Below, one piece after another: positions 53,260-63,621 of a DNA stretch of 64,000 bases; position 1 is the stretch's first letter; each line of letters starts with the position of its first letter. The position numbers and the translations under genes are program-made. Source of the DNA: Sphingobacterium allocomposti (GTDB taxonomy: Bacteria; Bacteroidota; Bacteroidia; Sphingobacteriales; Sphingobacteriaceae); assembly GCF_008124885.1 (NCBI RefSeq), contig NZ_VNHX01000023.1, forward strand, positions 1 to 64,000. Reading direction: 5' to 3'. The notes below the pieces were generated by a model. It saw nothing but the letters and a program-made list of their open reading frames with translations, searched no databases and had not been told where the DNA came from.

Positions 53260-54477
53260 ATGACTGTATCTAATATTTCAAGAGGGATCAGGGTAGGCGT
53301 TATAGGGATAAAAGGGATGGGATGGAGCAATCTCCAGTCTATATTGAAGATTTCGGATGTGACATGTACCGCAATCTGTGATATTGACGACGAAGTGCTG
53401 CGTCAGCGCCTGCACGAATTGAAACAACGAAATATACATCCTCAACCTTATAAAGATTATAAACAGCTGCTGGCCGCTTCTGATGTTGACGCCGTTATCA
53501 TCGCTACACCCGACCATTGGCATTGCCTGCAGGCTACGGACGCCATGAGAGCTGGAAAAAGTGTTTACGTAGAGAAACCTTTGGCTAACTCTATTCAGGA
53601 GTGTGACGCTCTTATTGCCGTGAAGAATAAGTACAAAAGTATTGTGCAGGTTGGACAATGGCAGCGGAGTCAGCAACATTTTCGTGACGCCATCTCGTTT
53701 GTACATAGCGGGAAATTAGGGAAAATCAGAACCGTAAAAGCATGGGCCTATCTGGGGTGGAAGAAGCGTGTTCCGAAAATGCCTGATACGCATGTGCCCG
53801 ATGGCGTCGACTATTTAGCCTGGCAGGGTCCGGCCAAGCGGGGACCGTTCAATCCAAATCGCTTTCATTACAACTTCCGCTGGTTTTGGGACTATGCTGG
53901 CGGATTAATGACGGATTGGGGCGTGCACTTGCTCGACTATGCTCTTCTGGGAATGCGCGTTTGGGCGCCTAAGTCGATTATGGCGACGGGTGGGAAGTTT
54001 GCGTACCCCGAAGATGCCGGAGAAACGCCCGACACGATGACGGCTGTTTATGCGTTCGATGGCTTTAACATTATCTGGGAACACGCCACGGGTATCGGCC
54101 GAGGGCCGTACGAAAGGGAGCATGGAATCGCGTTCATTGGTAACAACGGCACTTTGGTGTTAGACCGCAATGGCTGGGAGGTGCTAGCCGAAAACGGGCG
54201 GATGGAGCCGGTAAGTATTCAGAAGAAGGCGGATATAGGTCTAGATCTCCATATGGCGAACTTCGTTGAAGCAGTGAGAAGCGGGCGGGAGGAGCTATTG
54301 AACGCCCCGATCGAGGCTGCAGCACATATAGCAAAGCTTTCGCATATGGGAAATATCGCTTACCGTACAGGAGGGCGTCTGACGTGGGACCGTAACGATG
54401 AGCAGTTTATCGAAACCGACGCAAACAAATATCTGGTTGCAAAGTATCATAACGGATACGTGTTACCAAAGGTATAG
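53260..54477 (+). CDS. Gfo/Idh/MocA family oxidoreductase, cytosolic copy
   Basis: 405 residues from the ATG at 53260; an upstream start at 53194 would add 22 Cys-rich residues with no fit. NAD(P)-binding Rossmann start RVGVIGIKGMGWSN (about 9-22), then AIICDIDDE-like strand, ATPDHWHCLQATDAMRAGKSVYVEKP with the catalytic EKP, and the C-terminal substrate half. Highly similar to the next gene across its length (FDGFNI and NPNRFH motifs shared). No signal peptide, so cytosolic. Sugar or inositol-type substrate not known. Confidence 0.9.
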   Translation: MTVSNISRGIRVGVIGIKGMGWSNLQSILKISDVTCTAICDIDDEVLRQRLHELKQRNIHPQPYKDYKQLLAASDVDAVIIATPDHWHCLQATDAMRAGKSVYVEKPLANSIQECDALIAVKNKYKSIVQVGQWQRSQQHFRDAISFVHSGKLGKIRTVKAWAYLGWKKRVPKMPDTHVPDGVDYLAWQGPAKRGPFNPNRFHYNFRWFWDYAGGLMTDWGVHLLDYALLGMRVWAPKSIMATGGKFAYPEDAGETPDTMTAVYAFDGFNIIWEHATGIGRGPYEREHGIAFIGNNGTLVLDRNGWEVLAENGRMEPVSIQKKADIGLDLHMANFVEAVRSGREELLNAPIEAAAHIAKLSHMGNIAYRTGGRLTWDRNDEQFIETDANKYLVAKYHNGYVLPKV

Positions 54478-54607
54478 TGAACGGGAGAAACCGGCGGCGT
54501 TGCTGCGCCCGCGTAAACTAAGCAAGGATGATAGTGCGTTCATATATGTTGTAATCGATAAGTGTCTATGACAACTTATACCGAGCGAAGTACATAATTA
54601 TATACCA

Positions 54608-55891
54608 ATGAAAAGAAAAGATTTTATCCGGAGTGTCGCTACACTCGCCGCAACGGGACTGCTTTATGATGCCAAGGCCCTCCCTCTGTCGAACTCAAAA
54701 TTGAAGATCGGGCTGATAGGTGTAAACGGTATGGGCTGGTCGAATTTGAACTCGATACTGAAACTGCCTCATGTCGAGTGTACGGCGCTATGCGATGTGG
54801 ATGAGCGGGTACTCGATAAACGTATAGCAGAGCTGCGTGACCGGAATATTACCGTCAAACGTTATATAGACTATAAGGAACTGCTGGCAGGCAACACCGT
54901 TGATGCTGTCATTATAGCCACCCCAGATCATTGGCATTGTCTGCAAATGGTGGATGCTGTGAAAGCCGGAAAACATGTGTATGTAGAAAAGCCGATCGGT
55001 AACTCTATCCGGGAGTGTGAAGTTATGGTTGCAGCGGCCAAAAAATATAAGAAGGTTGTGCAGGTAGGGCAGTGGCAACGTAGCCAGCAACATTTTCGGG
55101 ATGCTGTCGGGTTTGTGCACACCGGAAAGCTTGGAAAAATCAGACTTGTAAAGGCGTGGGCCTACCAAGGGTGGATGAAAAGCATTCCGGTCAAGCCGGA
55201 TGAACCCGTCCCGACGGGCGTCCATTACGAACGCTGGCTTGGGCCCGCGGCTAAGCGGCCATTCAATCCGAACCGGTTTCATTTCGAGTTCCGCTGGTTT
55301 TGGGACTATGCCGGAGGTCTAATGACGGATTGGGGGGTCCATATGTTGGATTACGCTCTGCTGGGCATGAAGGTTTCGGATCCGAAGTCGGTTATGGCTG
55401 CGGGAGGTAAGTTTGCGTATCCTGACGATGCTGCAGAGACGCCCGATACACTGACATCTGTTTTTGAATTTGACGGGTTTAATATACAATGGGAACATGC
55501 GAACGGAATAGACTTGGGCCCTTATAATCGTAACCATGGGGTCGCATTTATCGGCAACAATGGTACTCTTGTCGTAAATAGGGAAGGCTGGGAGGTAATT
55601 CCTGAGAACGGCAGAATGGACGCGGTTTCATTCCAAAAATCGCAGGACAACGGTTTGGACAAACATATGGTCAATTTTGTAGATGCCATACAGCGTAACA
55701 GCCCGACATTACTAAATGCTCCCATCGAAGCCGGAGCTCATATCGCCATCTTTTCACAGATGGGAAATATCGCATACCGGACGGGCAAAAAGCTTTATTG
55801 GGATGCTGCCGCCAGGGCGTTCACCGATCCTGAGGCGAATAGGTTATTGACAGCGACCTATCACAATGGGTACCGGTTGCCTGCTGTATAA
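54608..55891 (+). CDS. Gfo/Idh/MocA family oxidoreductase, exported copy
   Basis: 427 residues. The first 30 residues (KRKDFIRSVATLAATGLL) look like a twin-arginine-type export signal, though the second Arg of the pair is Lys (KRK), then Rossmann motif IGLIGVNGMGWSN and PDHWHCLQMVDAVKAGKHVYVEKP. It is a tandem duplicate of the gene at 53260, from which it differs chiefly by the N-terminal signal. Export of a folded, cofactor-loaded enzyme would fit a periplasmic oxidoreductase. Substrate unknown. It stands 130 bp after its paralogue. Confidence 0.88.
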   Translation: MKRKDFIRSVATLAATGLLYDAKALPLSNSKLKIGLIGVNGMGWSNLNSILKLPHVECTALCDVDERVLDKRIAELRDRNITVKRYIDYKELLAGNTVDAVIIATPDHWHCLQMVDAVKAGKHVYVEKPIGNSIRECEVMVAAAKKYKKVVQVGQWQRSQQHFRDAVGFVHTGKLGKIRLVKAWAYQGWMKSIPVKPDEPVPTGVHYERWLGPAAKRPFNPNRFHFEFRWFWDYAGGLMTDWGVHMLDYALLGMKVSDPKSVMAAGGKFAYPDDAAETPDTLTSVFEFDGFNIQWEHANGIDLGPYNRNHGVAFIGNNGTLVVNREGWEVIPENGRMDAVSFQKSQDNGLDKHMVNFVDAIQRNSPTLLNAPIEAGAHIAIFSQMGNIAYRTGKKLYWDAAARAFTDPEANRLLTATYHNGYRLPAV

Positions 55892-56293
55892 GATACCGTA
55901 CTCTTGGGTGCTGGACAAAAACAGCCATGGTAAGTTGAACTGAATAGGCGTTTGGTATGCCCGTGTTTTGAAAATCGATGCCGAAGTGCTATATTTGGAA
56001 AGCTGGGGTGTGTTCTGCCTCCTGAGCCGGAACCTACCGGGTCAGGACTTCCTTCAGGGCATCCTAACATCATCATTAATGTAATTGTTTAATATTTCGT
56101 AATAGGAGGCGGGCAACATAGCATCGCCTTTTTTAATCTACACTTGAGACGTCAAAGAAACTCGGTGGGGCCACAGGAGAGAGAGCTGCAACAGCACCGT
56201 TCTGGTCGGACCGCACGCCGGTTTCACCCCCTTGGCTGTTCTGGTATCGACGATTTCTGGATCGGAAACGGCGGAATAAGTTTCGCCATAATG
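55892..56293. other. Intergenic stretch with a hairpin, no gene
   Basis: 402 bases between two converging genes. It holds an imperfect hairpin, CCTGAGCCGG...CCGGGTCAGG (about 56014-56039), with one mismatch, and a weak AGGCG...CGCCT stem with a T-run at about 56108-56136. Short open frames here look non-coding. Confidence 0.5.
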
Positions 56294-56737
56294 CTAGGGC
56301 AGTTTATATGCCTGCCGCGCCAGGAGTTTCCACTGATTGTTCAATTTGGTCCACGTCAGTACAATACCGAGTTTTATTTCCGACGGACCTTTTCCGGGGT
56401 CGTTTGTCTTTGCGTGTAAAGTATGACGCACGATGGCAGTATAGTCCGTTACGTCGATCTGTTCGTCCGACCGCTGTATCGTTTCAAAGACAGAAGCTCC
56501 CGACACCAGCGTGTGTATAAACTCTTCCTGATCCTCTATTTTTCCACTGGAGTGCCCATACGAAAGCTTGTCACACGTTAAACGGGCCAGTGCTTCCCGA
56601 TTGGGTTTTAGCATGGCTTGGATCAGCGCGTCGGTCGCGGCTTTGACGGAGTTCTCTTGTTTGGTCTGTGCATAAGCAACCGACATAGCGATTGTGATCA
56701 GCATGGTAAGCGCAACTTTTTTGTATAGGTGTAACAT
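56294..56737 (-). CDS. NTF2-like (SnoaL/DUF4440-type) exported protein
   Basis: 147 residues. Signal peptide about 1-23 (VALTMLITIAMSVAYAQ), then an NTF2-like cone fold with SVKAATDALIQAMLKPNREAL, the LSYGHSSGKIEDQEEF turn, and VDVTDYTAIVRHTLHA; the closing KLNNQWKLLARQAYKLP is the usual last strand. Function undefined; members bind small ligands or act as accessory proteins. Monocistronic. Confidence 0.85.
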   Translation of the reverse strand: MLHLYKKVALTMLITIAMSVAYAQTKQENSVKAATDALIQAMLKPNREALARLTCDKLSYGHSSGKIEDQEEFIHTLVSGASVFETIQRSDEQIDVTDYTAIVRHTLHAKTNDPGKGPSEIKLGIVLTWTKLNNQWKLLARQAYKLP

Positions 56738-57329
56738 GAGTGGATTATAATTTGTCAGGAGTGAATTTAATAAGTCCGGGACATTCTTCCAAGTATTTCT
56801 GATGTTATTTTACGAAATCGATCCCACCACATGTCAAATGCAGGAGCGCGATGGGCGAGACGTTCGTCGGAGGCAGTGGCTAAGTACGGTAAAATGTCGG
56901 AAAAACACCTGAATTTCGCGCATCTAATTTGCGGTTTTTACGGGGCTTTATTTTCCACCGGACGTAAACATCGGGAGGCTGAGCAGGGATAGTGCACCCA
57001 AGACGAGGAATGGAAAAAGGTGATTCTTCTTAACTATGAACGGGTTGGAATCAGGAGTCGATGTTTTTGCGTATAACGGACTAACCCATTTACAGGGGGC
57101 CTGCGTATCTTATCTTAAAATCGGATGGGCGGGGCCGATAATTTGCGGCCGGATAGGCTCTGCTGTTTTTTATTATATTTGAAGGACTTTTCACCAGGAC
57201 CTACGTTATAGATCGGAATGATATGTCCTTATTAGACTAGTCAAAATTGTTTTATGCGAATGTTTGGGATCAGATGGCGCGCTGTCATACACCCGAACTT
57301 TTTTTTACATAAAATACTCTCTTTAAACT
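56738..57329. promoter_or_regulatory. Upstream region of the signalling operon, no gene
   Basis: 592 bases between divergent genes. No gene of convincing quality is present (a 48-residue frame at 57036-57182 was rejected). A T-run, TTTTTTTTAC at about 57299-57308, and AT-rich sequence precede the operon start at 57330, but no clear TAnnTTTG box is seen. Confidence 0.5.
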
Positions 57330-58799
57330 ATGATTCTAATTGTCGACGACAAACCTGAGAATATCTATTCGCTGAAGAAGTTGTTGGAGCTGAAGGATTT
57401 TGCCGTAGATACAGCACTTTCGGGCGAGGAAGCTCTAAAGAAGGTGTTGCGGAACGACTATGCGCTTATTATTCTGGACGTTCAAATGCCGGGCATAGAT
57501 GGATTTGAAGTTGCGGAGACGTTGTCAGGTTTCAGTAAGACGAAAGATATTCCTATTATATTTCTCTCGGCGGTAAATACGGACAAGAAGTTCATTACGA
57601 GGGGGTATGCTTCGGGTGGTATTGATTATGTAACGAAGCCCGTAGATCCGGATATTTTGTTATTGAAAGTCAAGACATTTTATCGTCTATATGAACAGAC
57701 GCTGGCATTGAGCGAGACACAGCGCGCGCTGCGATCGGAAATCGAGGTACGGAAGCGGGCACAGGCAGAACTAAAGGAGCGGGTCGATCAACTGCACCTT
57801 ATTTTGGAGTCTTTACCTCAGATTGCCTTTACGGCAGACAAAGATGGCCGGATTGACTTCGTGAACAACAAGTGGTTCCGATATAGTGATTCAGCAAGCG
57901 ATTTCCCCGTGACACATCCTGATGACCAATCGATATGGGAGGCGTGGTCGGTTTCCATGCTCAATAATCGCCCGTTGGAATTGGAAGTTCGCATCAAAGA
58001 ACTCTATGCGGACATCTTTCGTTTTTACCTGTTACGCGTCATCCCCATCATAGAAGGGGAGGAAGTCAATAAATGGGTCGGCACTTTTACCGATATTGAC
58101 GACCGTAAACAAATGGAAAAGAAAAAAGACGAGTTTTTAAGTATAGCGAGCCATGAACTGAAAACGCCATTAACCAGTATCAAAGCTTATGTGCAACTAT
58201 TGGAACGGGCGATCAAGGACGATCCGAACGACCTGGTTCATAAATATACCAGCAGGGTACAGGCACAGGTGGGCAAACTTAATAATCTGGTGACGGATCT
58301 TTTGGATATCTCGAAGTTGGATAACGGCAAGCTTAAAATGAATAAAAAAGCTTTCGACTTTGAGAATCTATTAAGCAACGCGATCGATACTATCCGTCAT
58401 ACACACGACCATGTACAAATCCGGATTGAGCGGGAAGGCGATGTGATTACCCGTGAGGTCGTCGGCGATGAAGTCCGTATCGAGCAGGTATTGATCAATT
58501 ATCTTACAAATGCGATTAAATATGCACCCCACACCGATCGTGTTATAGTCCGCACAGCTACAGACGACCGGTTCCTCCGTGTGGAAGTGACCGACTTCGG
58601 CATAGGTATTCCGGAGCACAAACAAAAGGATATCTTCGAAAAATTCTACCGTGTGGAAGAATCATCATTGAAATTTCAAGGTTTGGGCATCGGTCTCTAT
58701 ATATGTTCTGAGATTATAAGACAGCATGGCGGGCAATATGGGTTGAAAAGCCAGGTTGGAAAAGGATCGACATTTTATTTCACAATACCATTAGACTAA
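57330..58799 (+). CDS. Response regulator fused to a PAS-containing histidine kinase
   Basis: 489 residues. N-terminal receiver (1-120) with acidic pair Asp6-Asp7, phospho-acceptor Asp50 and TKPVD lysine near 100; a short coiled linker; a PAS-like sensor domain (about 150-260); a HisKA domain with phospho-acceptor His275 (SIASHELKTPL) and a HATPase_c domain with VINYLTNAIKYA-like N-box and DFGIGIPEHKQKDIFEKFYR. Cytosolic; no membrane segment. First gene of the cluster. The receiver-first order suits a kinase tuned by an upstream phosphate donor. Confidence 0.93.
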   Translation: MILIVDDKPENIYSLKKLLELKDFAVDTALSGEEALKKVLRNDYALIILDVQMPGIDGFEVAETLSGFSKTKDIPIIFLSAVNTDKKFITRGYASGGIDYVTKPVDPDILLLKVKTFYRLYEQTLALSETQRALRSEIEVRKRAQAELKERVDQLHLILESLPQIAFTADKDGRIDFVNNKWFRYSDSASDFPVTHPDDQSIWEAWSVSMLNNRPLELEVRIKELYADIFRFYLLRVIPIIEGEEVNKWVGTFTDIDDRKQMEKKKDEFLSIASHELKTPLTSIKAYVQLLERAIKDDPNDLVHKYTSRVQAQVGKLNNLVTDLLDISKLDNGKLKMNKKAFDFENLLSNAIDTIRHTHDHVQIRIEREGDVITREVVGDEVRIEQVLINYLTNAIKYAPHTDRVIVRTATDDRFLRVEVTDFGIGIPEHKQKDIFEKFYRVEESSLKFQGLGIGLYICSEIIRQHGGQYGLKSQVGKGSTFYFTIPLD

Positions 58800-58805
58800 C
58801 TTTTT

Positions 58806-61800
58806 ATGTCCAGTAAGTTTTTGAGAAATCTACAGTTTGGTTTCGGGGTCTCGTTGCTCATTTTGCTAGCGAGCTCCACTGCTTCCTATATCAGTATAAA
58901 GCAGCAGGTCGGGAATAGGGAGAAAGTAGATCACACAAGGAGAGTAATAGCCTCTGCTAACCGGATACTGATTGATCTGCAGAATGCAGAGACAGGGCAG
59001 CGGGGCTTTCATCTGACGGGGAAACAGAGTTTCCTGGAACCCTACGAATTAAGCTTGGAAAGCCTTCCCCGTTCGTTAAAGCAAGCCCGTGAACTGTCGG
59101 CCGAGAATCCCGGACAGGTAGCTATAGTCGATAGTTTGGAACGGGTCGTAAAAGCTAGGACTGACATTTTAACCCAGCTGGTGGAGGCAAAAAGAAGTGG
59201 GGAAGCTGTTTCTATTAGCCAATTGGAAGAAGGTAAACGCTATATGGACGCCTGCCGTTCCCTGATAGCACGGTTTATCGAACGTGAGGAGCTTATATTG
59301 TCGCGTCGTTCCGAGGAACTGAATAGATCGTCCAATTACACCTCTATTTTTATTGTTGCTGCGGCGATAACGTCTTTGCTAATTACATGTATTTTCTATT
59401 TCCGTATCCAAAGTGATTTCCGGGAACGGGAACGCCTGCAGAATTCGCTCAAGCAAAAGGATGAGGAAATATCGCGGCGGCTGCGGGTTATCCAGAAAGT
59501 CGCTAGTCAGATAGCACATGGAGATTATACGATTCGGGTAGACGATTCTGAGAAGGATGATCTGGGTAGCCTGGCAGGATCTCTAAACGAGATGAGCGAC
59601 GCACTTAAGAAGTCTTTCAATGAGCTAAACATCAACGAGTGGAAGCAAACGGGACTGGCGTCGTTGAACGAGGCGCTGATGGGAAATAAAAATGAAGAAA
59701 CATTGGCACGTGACGCGTTGACATTTTTGGTGCACCATACCGACTGCCTCAATGGCGCATTTTACCTTTTTAGCAATGGTGCGCTGGAACTGCAATATGC
59801 CTATGGCCTGGAAGATTATATGCGGAAGCGCATTGCCCCGGGAGAGGGTATGGTAGGACAGGTATTTTTGGACGGGCAGGAAAAGCTAATAGAAGGTGTC
59901 GGAGAGGATTCATATGTGGTAAGCTTTGCTAATGGTCAACTCGCCATACATAGCCTGCTATTGTTCCCTATTCTTGTTGAGCGCACATGTATTGGCGTGG
60001 TAGAGATCGGGGCCTGCGATGCTTTCAGAAAGGAAGAACTCGACTTTTTCAAGGAGGCATCGCGCACGATCGGCGTTGCGGTAGCTTCCGCCCGAAGCCG
60101 GCGGCAGGTGCAGACGTTACTCGAAGAGACACAGGCACAGGCAGAGGAACTTCAGAGCCAGCACGCAGAGTTAGAGAATCTGAATACGGAACTAGAAGCG
60201 CAGACCCAGCGTCTTCAGGCATCTGAAGAAGAACTGAAGGTACAGCAGGAAGAACTTCTGCAATCGAACCAGGAACTGGAAGAGCGATCTAAGCTATTGG
60301 AAGAAAAAAACCAACTTATCGCCGAACGAAATAGAGAGATTCAGGAAAAGGCAGAAGAGCTCGCGTTAAGCACGAAGTACAAATCGGAGTTTCTGGCGAA
60401 CATGTCGCATGAGCTGCGAACCCCGCTAAACTCGATCCTTCTGCTTTCCCGTCTAATGGCGGAAAACACTGAAGCTAACCTCAATGAGGAGCAGGTTGAG
60501 TCGGCAAGAGTAATTCAGAGCTCCGGAACCAGTCTGCTGAGCTTGATAGACGAGATACTTGATTTGTCCAAGATTGAAGCAGGAAAGATGGACCTTGAAT
60601 ATCAGAACGTGACTATATCCGCTGTCGTCCGGGATCTCAGACAGATGTTTGAACCGGTTGTAAATGAGAAATCGTTGTCGCTGGACATACATGTACAAGA
60701 AGGGATCGAGGATACTTTGGAGACGGATAGACTGCGCCTGGATCAAGTCTTGCGAAACCTGCTCTCAAACGCGATAAAGTTTACCTCCAAAGGTAGTGTG
60801 ACCCTTACGGTTGCAGTAGATGCGGACAACGAAGATCACATAGCGTTTTCCGTAAAAGATACAGGCATCGGAATTCCGGAAGGTAAACAACGTATTATCT
60901 TTGAAGCGTTCCAGCAGGCGGACGGATCTACCCGCCGTAAGTTTGGCGGTACAGGATTGGGTCTATCGATAAGCCGGGAGATCGCCCGCTTACTGGGCGG
61001 AGAGATTAAGCTGGAGAGCCGTGAAAACGAGGGCAGTACCTTTACGCTGTCTATTCCAAAGAAAAAAGGCGGAGTGAACTCGGCGAAGCCAACAACTGAC
61101 GAATTGATGGAGATCATAGCGAACGATGTAGAGGAAATAAACACGATTGTTTCCGAAGACGTCAGCCCGTATGTACTCCGTGATATTCCGGACGAGGTGG
61201 AGGACGACCGCGGAAACATCACCGAGGGTGATAAAGTTATATTGATTGTAGAGGATGATACTAATTTTGCACGAGCCCTTCTGAAGTATACCAGACAGCA
61301 AAACTACAAGGGTATTATCATTGTGCGGGGAGATCTGGCCGCAGAAGCCGCGATAAAATACCAGCCGTTAGCTATTTTGCTTGACATACAGCTGCCGGTT
61401 AAGGACGGCTGGCAGGTGATGGATGAGATCAAAGGCAATGCAGCTACGCGCCATATACCGGTGCACATCATGTCATCTCTGGAGGTGAAAAAGGAAAGCC
61501 TGCTGCGGGGCGCGATAGATTTTATCAATAAACCGGTAGCGTTGGAGCAGATGGGGGCGATGTTCAAAAAGATTGAGGATGCATTGAGCAGGTATCCGAA
61601 AAAGGTCTTGATCGTGGAGGAAAATCCGAAGCACGCTGCGGCTTTATCTTATTTCCTAAGCAGTTTCGATATCGTTTCCGAGATCAAGAACAATGTGGAA
61701 GAAAGTGTTAAGGCGCTTATTTCAGATGATGTGAACTGTGTGATACTTGATATGGGCGTTCCAGATAGAACGGGGTATGAAACGCTGGAAGCGATAAAGA

Positions 61801-62399
61801 AAAACGAAGGACTGGAGAACCTGCCTATTATCATTTTCACCGGAAAGAATCTTTCGAAGGCGGAAGAAGTACGCATTAAACAGTATGCCGATTCCATTGT
61901 AATAAAAACAGCGCATTCATACCAGCGTATCCTTGATGAAGTAGGCCTGTTTTTACATCTTGTTGAAGAGAAAAAGAATGAGCCGACAGAACGTAAGAGC
62001 AAACTCGGATCCTTGAATGAGGTTCTCAAGGGTAAGAAGGTTCTGATCGCAGATGACGACGTCAGAAATATTTTTTCCCTGACCAAGGCGCTTGAGAAAT
62101 ACCAAATGGAGGTGGTGTCGGCCATCGATGGAAGGGAAGCCTTAGAGAAACTGAAGAGCCATCCCGACGTTTCTATCGTGCTAATGGATATGATGATGCC
62201 AGAAATGGACGGCTATGAAACGATCCGTATGATACGCGACATTCCGAAATATGCAAAGCTTCCAATTATGGCGGTGACGGCAAAAGCGATGACGGGAGAT
62301 CGGGAGAAATGCATACTGGCGGGAGCTTCCGACTATATCTCCAAACCGGTAGATACCGATCAGCTGCTATCATTGCTAAGGGTGTGGTTGTACGAATAA
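58806..62399 (+). CDS. CHASE3-HAMP-GAF hybrid histidine kinase with three receivers
   Basis: 1197 residues. TM1 about 10-28, CHASE3 sensor (about 40-180, ETGQRGFHLTG), TM2 about 183-205, HAMP about 210-270, GAF about 290-440, a long Glu/Gln-rich coiled coil (about 440-530), HisKA with His535 (NMSHELRTPL), HATPase_c with DTGIGIPEGKQRIIFEAF, then three receivers with phospho-acceptors Asp860, Asp982 and Asp1128. The middle receiver begins LIVEENPKH and may have lost one acidic residue. Inner-membrane sensor, likely phosphorelay. It starts 6 bp after the preceding kinase. Confidence 0.93.
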   Translation: MSSKFLRNLQFGFGVSLLILLASSTASYISIKQQVGNREKVDHTRRVIASANRILIDLQNAETGQRGFHLTGKQSFLEPYELSLESLPRSLKQARELSAENPGQVAIVDSLERVVKARTDILTQLVEAKRSGEAVSISQLEEGKRYMDACRSLIARFIEREELILSRRSEELNRSSNYTSIFIVAAAITSLLITCIFYFRIQSDFRERERLQNSLKQKDEEISRRLRVIQKVASQIAHGDYTIRVDDSEKDDLGSLAGSLNEMSDALKKSFNELNINEWKQTGLASLNEALMGNKNEETLARDALTFLVHHTDCLNGAFYLFSNGALELQYAYGLEDYMRKRIAPGEGMVGQVFLDGQEKLIEGVGEDSYVVSFANGQLAIHSLLLFPILVERTCIGVVEIGACDAFRKEELDFFKEASRTIGVAVASARSRRQVQTLLEETQAQAEELQSQHAELENLNTELEAQTQRLQASEEELKVQQEELLQSNQELEERSKLLEEKNQLIAERNREIQEKAEELALSTKYKSEFLANMSHELRTPLNSILLLSRLMAENTEANLNEEQVESARVIQSSGTSLLSLIDEILDLSKIEAGKMDLEYQNVTISAVVRDLRQMFEPVVNEKSLSLDIHVQEGIEDTLETDRLRLDQVLRNLLSNAIKFTSKGSVTLTVAVDADNEDHIAFSVKDTGIGIPEGKQRIIFEAFQQADGSTRRKFGGTGLGLSISREIARLLGGEIKLESRENEGSTFTLSIPKKKGGVNSAKPTTDELMEIIANDVEEINTIVSEDVSPYVLRDIPDEVEDDRGNITEGDKVILIVEDDTNFARALLKYTRQQNYKGIIIVRGDLAAEAAIKYQPLAILLDIQLPVKDGWQVMDEIKGNAATRHIPVHIMSSLEVKKESLLRGAIDFINKPVALEQMGAMFKKIEDALSRYPKKVLIVEENPKHAAALSYFLSSFDIVSEIKNNVEESVKALISDDVNCVILDMGVPDRTGYETLEAIKKNEGLENLPIIIFTGKNLSKAEEVRIKQYADSIVIKTAHSYQRILDEVGLFLHLVEEKKNEPTERKSKLGSLNEVLKGKKVLIADDDVRNIFSLTKALEKYQMEVVSAIDGREALEKLKSHPDVSIVLMDMMMPEMDGYETIRMIRDIPKYAKLPIMAVTAKAMTGDREKCILAGASDYISKPVDTDQLLSLLRVWLYE

Positions 62400-62422
62400 T
62401 CTTTCTTGGATAAATACTTGAT

Positions 62423-62794
62423 ATGGAGAAGAGTAAGCTGGTGCTAATTATTGATGACGACAGCCGTAATATTTTCGCCTTACGTCTGGCGTTAAAATCA
62501 CGTGGTTATGAATCGGTGTCCTGTATGACAGCTGTTGAAGGAATCGCGTTATTGCAAGAACGATCGGACATTGGAGTTGTTCTAATGGATATGATGATGC
62601 CAGAGATGGACGGATACGAAGCAATGGAGGTTATAGGAAAAACGGAAGGCTGTAGCCATATTCCTGTAGTCGCGGTGACGGCACAGGCAATGTCGGGGGA
62701 CAGGGAAAAATGTCTAAATGCAGGGGCGTATGCCTATATATCGAAACCGGTAGATATAGATGAGCTTGTGGGGGTAATTGAAAGTATAAAGTAG
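62423..62794 (+). CDS. Single-domain response regulator
   Basis: 123 residues: one receiver domain with acidic trio Asp11-Asp12-Asp13, phospho-acceptor Asp56 (LMDMMMPEMDG), and a KPVD lysine near 106. It lacks any output domain, so it should act as a phosphate shuttle or protein-binding switch. It closely resembles the third receiver of the hybrid kinase, suggesting duplication. 23 bp after the kinase and 1 bp before the CheR gene. Confidence 0.93.
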   Translation: MEKSKLVLIIDDDSRNIFALRLALKSRGYESVSCMTAVEGIALLQERSDIGVVLMDMMMPEMDGYEAMEVIGKTEGCSHIPVVAVTAQAMSGDREKCLNAGAYAYISKPVDIDELVGVIESIK

Positions 62795-62795
62795 G

Positions 62796-63620
62796 ATGTT
62801 GGAACCGACGATTATAAAGGATGACGAACTGGAGGTGCTATTGGCGGACATATCCGTTTTATACGGTTACGACTTTACACAGTATAGTAAAGCGTCGTTA
62901 AAGAGAAGGGTAAATAGGATCTGCCTACTTGATAAGTTTGCCAGCTTTGCTGAATTACGTTACAGGCTGACCCACTATCCGGAATATTTACAGCGGTTTA
63001 TTGAAGAGATTACGGTAAACGTTACGGAGATGTTTCGGGATCCCACCTTTTACAAAGCGCTGCGCGAGAAGGTGTTTCCACAACTCGGGACATACCCGTT
63101 TATCCGCATATGGTTGGCAGGGTGTTCCACCGGCGAGGAGGCTTATTCTATCGCAATTTTGCTGAAAGAGGCTAATCTATACCACAAATCGCTCATATAC
63201 GCCACAGACTTGAACCCTGGAGTGCTGGAAACTGCACAGAAAGGTATTTATGCGATTAACCAGATGAGACAGTACTCTGAAAATTATATCCTTTCCGGTG
63301 GGAGAGAAGACTTTTCGAGCTACTACAGGGCGAACTACGAGATGGTGAAATTTAACGCCGATTTGCGCGAGAAAATGATTTTCTCTACACATAATCTGGT
63401 GTCTGATAGTTCATTTAATGCATTTCAATTAGTCGTCTGTCGAAACGTCCTCATCTATTTTGAGAAGGAATTGCAAAACAAAGTGCTGCGGTTGTTTGAT
63501 GATAGTTTGGACCCTTTGGGGTTTCTGGCGCTTGGCGCGAAAGAGACACTTCGTTTCTCGAATCTCGAAAAGCAATATAAGCAATTAGACTCAGAAAAAA
63601 TCTGGAGAAAGCTACACTGA
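62796..63620 (+). CDS. cheR: CheR-type protein-glutamate methyltransferase
   Basis: 274 residues: N-terminal CheR helical domain (SLKRRVNRICLLDKFASFAEL), then the SAM-binding domain with WLAGCSTGEEAYSIAILL and ATDLNPGVLETAQKGIY, and FQLVVCRNVLIYFE near the C-terminus. It methylates receptor-type glutamates with SAM. The substrate is not seen in this window since no methyl-accepting protein is present. Starts one base after the regulator and is followed one base later by CheB. Confidence 0.93.
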   Translation: MLEPTIIKDDELEVLLADISVLYGYDFTQYSKASLKRRVNRICLLDKFASFAELRYRLTHYPEYLQRFIEEITVNVTEMFRDPTFYKALREKVFPQLGTYPFIRIWLAGCSTGEEAYSIAILLKEANLYHKSLIYATDLNPGVLETAQKGIYAINQMRQYSENYILSGGREDFSSYYRANYEMVKFNADLREKMIFSTHNLVSDSSFNAFQLVVCRNVLIYFEKELQNKVLRLFDDSLDPLGFLALGAKETLRFSNLEKQYKQLDSEKIWRKLH

Positions 63621-63621
63621 T

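Noticed and set aside
55861..56076. Minus-strand frame overlapping the hairpin at 56014-56039
   Set aside because: It has no domain and overlaps the end of the oxidoreductase gene in another frame.
57036..57182. 48-residue plus-strand frame upstream of the signalling operon
   Set aside because: No ribosome site, no domain and no promoter; chance occurrence in a 592-bp gap is likely.
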